Positions 60,343 to 64,000 of a stretch of DNA of 64,000 nt are shown here, piece by piece. The first letter of the stretch is position 1. Every line of letters starts with the position of its first letter. This stretch comes from Chitinophaga sp. S165 (lineage in GTDB: Bacteria > Bacteroidota > Bacteroidia > Chitinophagales > Chitinophagaceae): NCBI RefSeq assembly GCF_003182155.1, contig NZ_QGTG01000014.1, positions 1 through 64,000 on the forward strand. Direction: 5' to 3'. Position numbers and translations under genes: made by a program. The notes beneath the pieces are model-generated. The model was not told the DNA's origin and did no database searches. It saw nothing but the letters and a program-made list of their open reading frames with translations.

Positions 60343-61850
60343 AATGTCAATTTTTTCAGTTCTGCTTTCAGTGTATTTATAATTTCCGGGTGCTGGCTGG
60401 CCACGTTATACTTTTCCCCGGGATCATGCTGTAAATCGTACAGTTGGTCCACCGGCGCCAGCCCGCTTTCGATCTTTTTGTTTTTCATCCAGTCAGGTGT
60501 GGATGTTTGCTGTGGAGCAATATATTTCCATCTGGCATCCCGGATGGAAAATGTATAAGACTCTTCGAACAGGTATTTTCTACCCTGCTTTGATCTGCCG
60601 AGCCATACATCCAGTGCATTCTGACTGTCGGGAGCAGCACCGGCAGATAACTTTTGCCCTGTTAATGCCGCAAGAGACGCCATCAGGTCCACCTGTGAAC
60701 ACAAACCAGCCGACACACCGGGACGTATAGTGCCGGGCCAGTATGTAATGGTCGGCATCCGGGTACCTGCCTCAAATGCGCTGTATTTTCCGCCCCTGAA
60801 TATACCTGCCGGCCGATGACCATTGTTAAGCTTTACCGCAAAGTCTTCGTACCCATCGTCCAATACCGGGCCGTTGTCACTACTAAAAATGATCAGTGTG
60901 TTCTTTAATATTCCCAGGGAATCCAATAGCTGTGTTATTTCACCCACAAGCCAATCCATCTCCGCAATAACATCTCCCCGTGCGCCAAGCGCGGTTGTCC
61001 CTGCAAACTTCCGGTTAGGTGTCCGTGGCACATGTATATTGGGAAAAGGATAATAAAGAAAGAATGGCTGGTTTTTATGTCCGGTGATGAAGTCTTTTGC
61101 TTTTGCATTCAACACCAGCGGAATGTCTTCATCTATCCACCTGGCACGCTTTCCTCCCGTCATAAAGCCAATCCGGCTGATGCCATTGGTAATGGTATTG
61201 CTATGTTGCGTATCTGCCCGCTGCTTTAGTAACTGCGGGTCTGACAGTCCGGTAGGTTCATCTCCGATCTTAGCAGCATAACTCACCGCGATAGGGTCAT
61301 CGGCGTCCAGGTTAGGGACCTTTCCATTCTCTACAAACACGGTGGGCACTCTATCAGTGGTAGCCGGAATAATAAAAGAATAATCAAAACCGATCTCATT
61401 AGGACCTGGTGCAATAAACCCATTCCAGTTAATGATACCGTTACCTAAACCCAGATGCCATTTGCCAATAACGGCGGTTGCATAACCTGCCTGTTGCAGC
61501 ATAGACGGTAAGGTAGGTGTACCAGGTTGTATCAGCAGTGGCGCATCACCAGGCAGAATAGCCGCTTTCTTTCTAAAGGCATATGTCCCTGTGAGCAGTG
61601 AAACCCTTGACGGTGTACAGGTAGCGGCTGTACAATGGGCATCCGTGAATCGTACGCCATTACTGGCAAGACGATCAATATTCGGTGTTTTCACTGCTGA
61701 AGCACCGTAACATCCAACGTCACCGTAGCCCAGGTCATCAGCATATAAAATGATGATGTTAGGTTTCGACTGGGCAATAACATCCAGTCCTGACATCGTG
61801 AAGAGTACAGCCAGCAGTAATAAGATCAGGCTTCTATTTTTTTGTTCCAT
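60339..61850 (-). CDS. Formylglycine-dependent sulfatase, secreted
   Basis: 503 residues from the Met at 61850 (MEQKNRS); the frame also has a Met three codons earlier. A signal peptide ends at about 27 (DVIAQ). The motif Cys-Thr-Pro-Ser-Arg in TCTPSRVSLLTG (Cys at about residue 78) is the formylglycine site, with the metal pair in ILYADDLGYGDVG and later FSSDNGPV. Sulfatase family S1, but of a different subgroup from the neighbour, so the two probably attack different sulfate positions. It overlaps the gene upstream (61834-62994) by 17 bases and the sulfatase downstream by 4, a tight operon. Confidence 0.93.
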   Translation of the reverse strand: MEQKNRSLILLLLAVLFTMSGLDVIAQSKPNIIILYADDLGYGDVGCYGASAVKTPNIDRLASNGVRFTDAHCTAATCTPSRVSLLTGTYAFRKKAAILPGDAPLLIQPGTPTLPSMLQQAGYATAVIGKWHLGLGNGIINWNGFIAPGPNEIGFDYSFIIPATTDRVPTVFVENGKVPNLDADDPIAVSYAAKIGDEPTGLSDPQLLKQRADTQHSNTITNGISRIGFMTGGKRARWIDEDIPLVLNAKAKDFITGHKNQPFFLYYPFPNIHVPRTPNRKFAGTTALGARGDVIAEMDWLVGEITQLLDSLGILKNTLIIFSSDNGPVLDDGYEDFAVKLNNGHRPAGIFRGGKYSAFEAGTRMPTITYWPGTIRPGVSAGLCSQVDLMASLAALTGQKLSAGAAPDSQNALDVWLGRSKQGRKYLFEESYTFSIRDARWKYIAPQQTSTPDWMKNKKIESGLAPVDQLYDLQHDPGEKYNVASQHPEIINTLKAELKKLTL

Positions 61851-62994
61851 GATTAACAATATCTACAAAATCATTAAACCATAATGGATTCGGCGTATAA
61901 GAACCGTCTGACTGACGTTGCAGGCTTTTCATCGGAAATATCGGATTAACGAACCATATGCCTGTACCTGGTGCCACTTTTGCCGGTGCAGACTGACTGA
62001 GATATCCGTAAGTGGCAAGTACTACACCATACTTCCGGAAATACCTGTAATAGGTCTGCATAAAATGCGGCGGGAACCAGGCACGTGAAGCTAACAGTTC
62101 CGACCATTCTTCAGCGCTAACCTTCTCTGTATTCGCCTTGCTATACCACTCGTATAACTTCATGCCGGGCGGGTAGTTATATTTACGGGCAAAGGCAATA
62201 CCAGCTTCACTACTGCCCAGTTCATCGGACACATGACGATTATACAGACGGAACAGTGAATACTCCGGTACTATAATAGGTTTATCTGGCATAATGGAGC
62301 GGACAAACAGAAAAGCATTATCCATATCAAGTGAATCACTGATGTGCAGATGGATAGCCAGCCCTTTGATACGGCTGTTTTCCTGCGCCAGCCTGATCAA
62401 TCCCACTACACCTGGTTTTTGCTGTTGTTCTTTCTCAAACAGCGCGGGCAGTGAACCTACATACACATCCGGACGTGTCAATTTCTGATGTTTCTGATAA
62501 TAAGGCTCTACCACTTCAATCAATAATCTTTCCATGAATCTGACCAACGGCACCACTCCTTCCGCATTCAGCTGCAGGTCCTGTTCCATGGTTTCCAGGT
62601 TAGGCTCATTACCTAACTTGAACATATCTACGTAAGCTCCCACACGATCCAGTATAGCAGTGGCTGTCGCGAAATACTTTTTCTCTTCTGCAGAACCAGG
62701 CGCCGGTATTGGCAGTTTATATTTTTTGAAATCCCAGCGAAAACCAAAGGCTACTTTATACCCGGCTTTTTTAGCATCGATCAGCTTCTGTAAGCCTGGT
62801 TCGGTAGCAGGGTCCTTCTCCCCTCTAATATATTCAAAAATATAAGGAGTAGTACGTATCCATTCTACCGGTGTCTTCTTCAAATAAACCATATCAATGA
62901 TCTCCGGGTCATGATTGAAATTAGCGCCTATTTCCTGCGCATATGTGCCGGCAGGCAATAACAGAATAAATGCTGTAAATATTTTTCCGAACAT
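61834..62994 (-). CDS. Secreted clan-A-like glycosyl hydrolase of unknown family
   Basis: 386 residues with a signal peptide (about 1-19, ending TYAQ). A TIM-barrel glycosidase is suggested by VDMFKLGNEPNLE with Glu at the acid/base place (about residue 130) and DKPIIVPEYSLFRL with Glu as nucleophile (about residue 245). I do not recognise a numbered family; GH39-like or another clan A family is possible. It starts 2 bases from the GH43 stop and overlaps the second sulfatase by 17 bases, so it is co-expressed with both. It would cleave the desulfated backbone or side chains. Confidence 0.7.
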   Translation of the reverse strand: MFGKIFTAFILLLPAGTYAQEIGANFNHDPEIIDMVYLKKTPVEWIRTTPYIFEYIRGEKDPATEPGLQKLIDAKKAGYKVAFGFRWDFKKYKLPIPAPGSAEEKKYFATATAILDRVGAYVDMFKLGNEPNLETMEQDLQLNAEGVVPLVRFMERLLIEVVEPYYQKHQKLTRPDVYVGSLPALFEKEQQQKPGVVGLIRLAQENSRIKGLAIHLHISDSLDMDNAFLFVRSIMPDKPIIVPEYSLFRLYNRHVSDELGSSEAGIAFARKYNYPPGMKLYEWYSKANTEKVSAEEWSELLASRAWFPPHFMQTYYRYFRKYGVVLATYGYLSQSAPAKVAPGTGIWFVNPIFPMKSLQRQSDGSYTPNPLWFNDFVDIVNHGTKK

Positions 62995-62996
62995 AA

Positions 62997-64000
62997 TCAG
63001 TCTGATTTAAGAGCGTCATAAAACGTCGCCGCGCGATCTGCATCCGGCCTTAATTTGCCATCTACCCATTTTACCGGCACAAGTCCAGGCCTGCATGTTA
63101 CCGCGAACTTTGTACCCATGATCCCTCTCGGATTAAAAAAAGTTGTTGACCACCAATGCCCGTCAAGGTCTTTAAATATATTGTTATGACCACCCTGTAA
63201 GATAGCTGCATAACGCGGTCCGTAGGGACCGTAAATGTTACCAGCTTCTGCTACCACAACGTCATAACTATACAGGGAATCCTGCTTGTTCTTGTCATCC
63301 CGCAGGTATGAAAAAGTGTCATCTTTTTTCTTAACGGACCAGATAGTTTGCAGCAGTTGATACCGGCCATCATGTTTAGTAATGAAAACACCTTCTATGT
63401 ATGGTTCCGGTTGATAAGGCATTTCTTCCAGTCTGCGGAACGGCGCTGCTATATCACTGAGGTCGCCCTTCATTTTCGTTATAAAATGATTATGGCCTAT
63501 CAGATATACCTCACCGTTATCATCCTCAAAAAGGCTGAGATCAATATTCGGGAAAATAGCTTTGTGCCTGTTCCCTTTAATATTCCTGTAAGGTCCTTCC
63601 GGTTTCCCTGAAATACTTTCCAGCACGAACGATCCCATACCACCATTGAGGCAGGCTATCAGCAGCCATTTCTTTTTACTTTTGATGTAATGCAACTCCG
63701 GCGCCCAGACAGCGCGGTAAAATGAGTCGAGACGATCTTTGTTCGGCGACATTGCTCCGGGTTCCAGGGCTTTCCCCTTTTGCTGCCAGGCTGCAGCATC
63801 CTTGTCAAAACTCCAGATCCTTCCCATCGGCTCCCAATGCTGCATATTTTTTGATCGCCACAAATACAGGCCGTCGTTATAATCCCAGCAATGCACACGA
63901 CCTGCAGGAAACGTGCGTCCGGGTGTAGCCGTTGTACCGGTCATATAATAATACCCGTCCGGGCCGGTCATCACGTAAGTATCCCGCATCCATTGGTCCA
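62997..64000 (-). CDS. GH43 family glycoside hydrolase, cut by the window end
   Basis: The visible part has 330 residues from the first Met, and the frame stays open through the last base (DQW precedes the Met), so the gene begins outside the window. The five-bladed propeller of GH43 is suggested by the beginning W-MRDTYVM (the catalytic Asp of family 43 enzymes lies here), the Asp in AVWAPELHY and the Glu in YIEGVFITKHDG. It cleaves arabinofuranosides or xylosides. It is the first visible gene of the operon with the clan-A-like enzyme and the sulfatases, so the glycan likely carries sulfate and arabinose or xylose. Confidence 0.85.
   Translation of the reverse strand, partial: DQWMRDTYVMTGPDGYYYMTGTTATPGRTFPAGRVHCWDYNDGLYLWRSKNMQHWEPMGRIWSFDKDAAAWQQKGKALEPGAMSPNKDRLDSFYRAVWAPELHYIKSKKKWLLIACLNGGMGSFVLESISGKPEGPYRNIKGNRHKAIFPNIDLSLFEDDNGEVYLIGHNHFITKMKGDLSDIAAPFRRLEEMPYQPEPYIEGVFITKHDGRYQLLQTIWSVKKKDDTFSYLRDDKNKQDSLYSYDVVVAEAGNIYGPYGPRYAAILQGGHNNIFKDLDGHWWSTTFFNPRGIMGTKFAVTCRPGLVPVKWVDGKLRPDADRAATFYDALKSD

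Overview
The window looks like a chromosomal piece of a Chitinophaga-like member of the Bacteroidota. Support for this is the gliding-motility/T9SS-type C-terminal sorting domain, a hybrid two-component regulator (HTCS) beside sulfatases and glycoside hydrolases, FtsX/MacB-type permeases of about 790 residues, a CarboxypepD-reg/beta-barrel outer-membrane protein, the rarity of Shine-Dalgarno sequences, and promoter-like TAnnTTTG elements. The genus is an inference.

Layout. (1) 1-7.6 kb is an AT-rich integrated element ending at tRNA-His. It carries a tyrosine integrase, a small membrane protein, an SF2 helicase, an HNH protein and three unrecognised genes in one operon-like run. (2) 7.7-17.6 kb is housekeeping: DUF445, a beta-barrel protein, Pcm, a phosphosugar mutase, a PRTase and an HdrD/HdrB-like Fe-S pair. 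(3) 17.8-19.8 kb is a compact AAA-ATPase plus TOPRIM-like gene pair between an intact tRNA-Gly and a decayed copy of that tRNA. (4) 19.8-35.4 kb is mixed: a lipoprotein, a GH28, an AraC/MFS pair divergent from a hydroxylase-sulfotransferase-APS-kinase operon, an FtsX-like permease, a phage-type lysozyme, MerC and a large secreted CHU_C protein. (5) 35.5-53.4 kb is an accretion zone starting at tRNA-Ser(UGA). Decayed copies of the tRNA 3' part and its terminator recur near 35.7, 42.4, 43.7 and 53.4 kb and divide the zone into cargo segments. (6) 53.5-64 kb is a sulfated-glycan utilisation locus: an HTCS regulator, GH5-like, two formylglycine sulfatases, a clan-A-like hydrolase and a GH43 cut by the window end.

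The most notable system is at 43.8-50.5 kb. It has a class II lanthipeptide synthetase (LanM) whose cyclase zinc site reads Cys...Cys-Cys, as in ProcM. Beside it lies a 120-residue precursor with a nitrile-hydratase-like (NHLP) leader and a Cys/Thr/Ser-rich core. This is a prochlorosin-like architecture in a Bacteroidota background. Upstream of the precursor are a TAnnTTTG element and two strong inverted repeats. The same segment encodes an unknown protein, a membrane protein, a histidine kinase, a NarL/LuxR response regulator and an M13 peptidase. No LanT-type transporter/protease is visible.

Three different tRNA genes in 28 kb mark the edges of acquired segments, so much of the window is accessory DNA. 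All family assignments come from reading motifs by eye; no database search was run.
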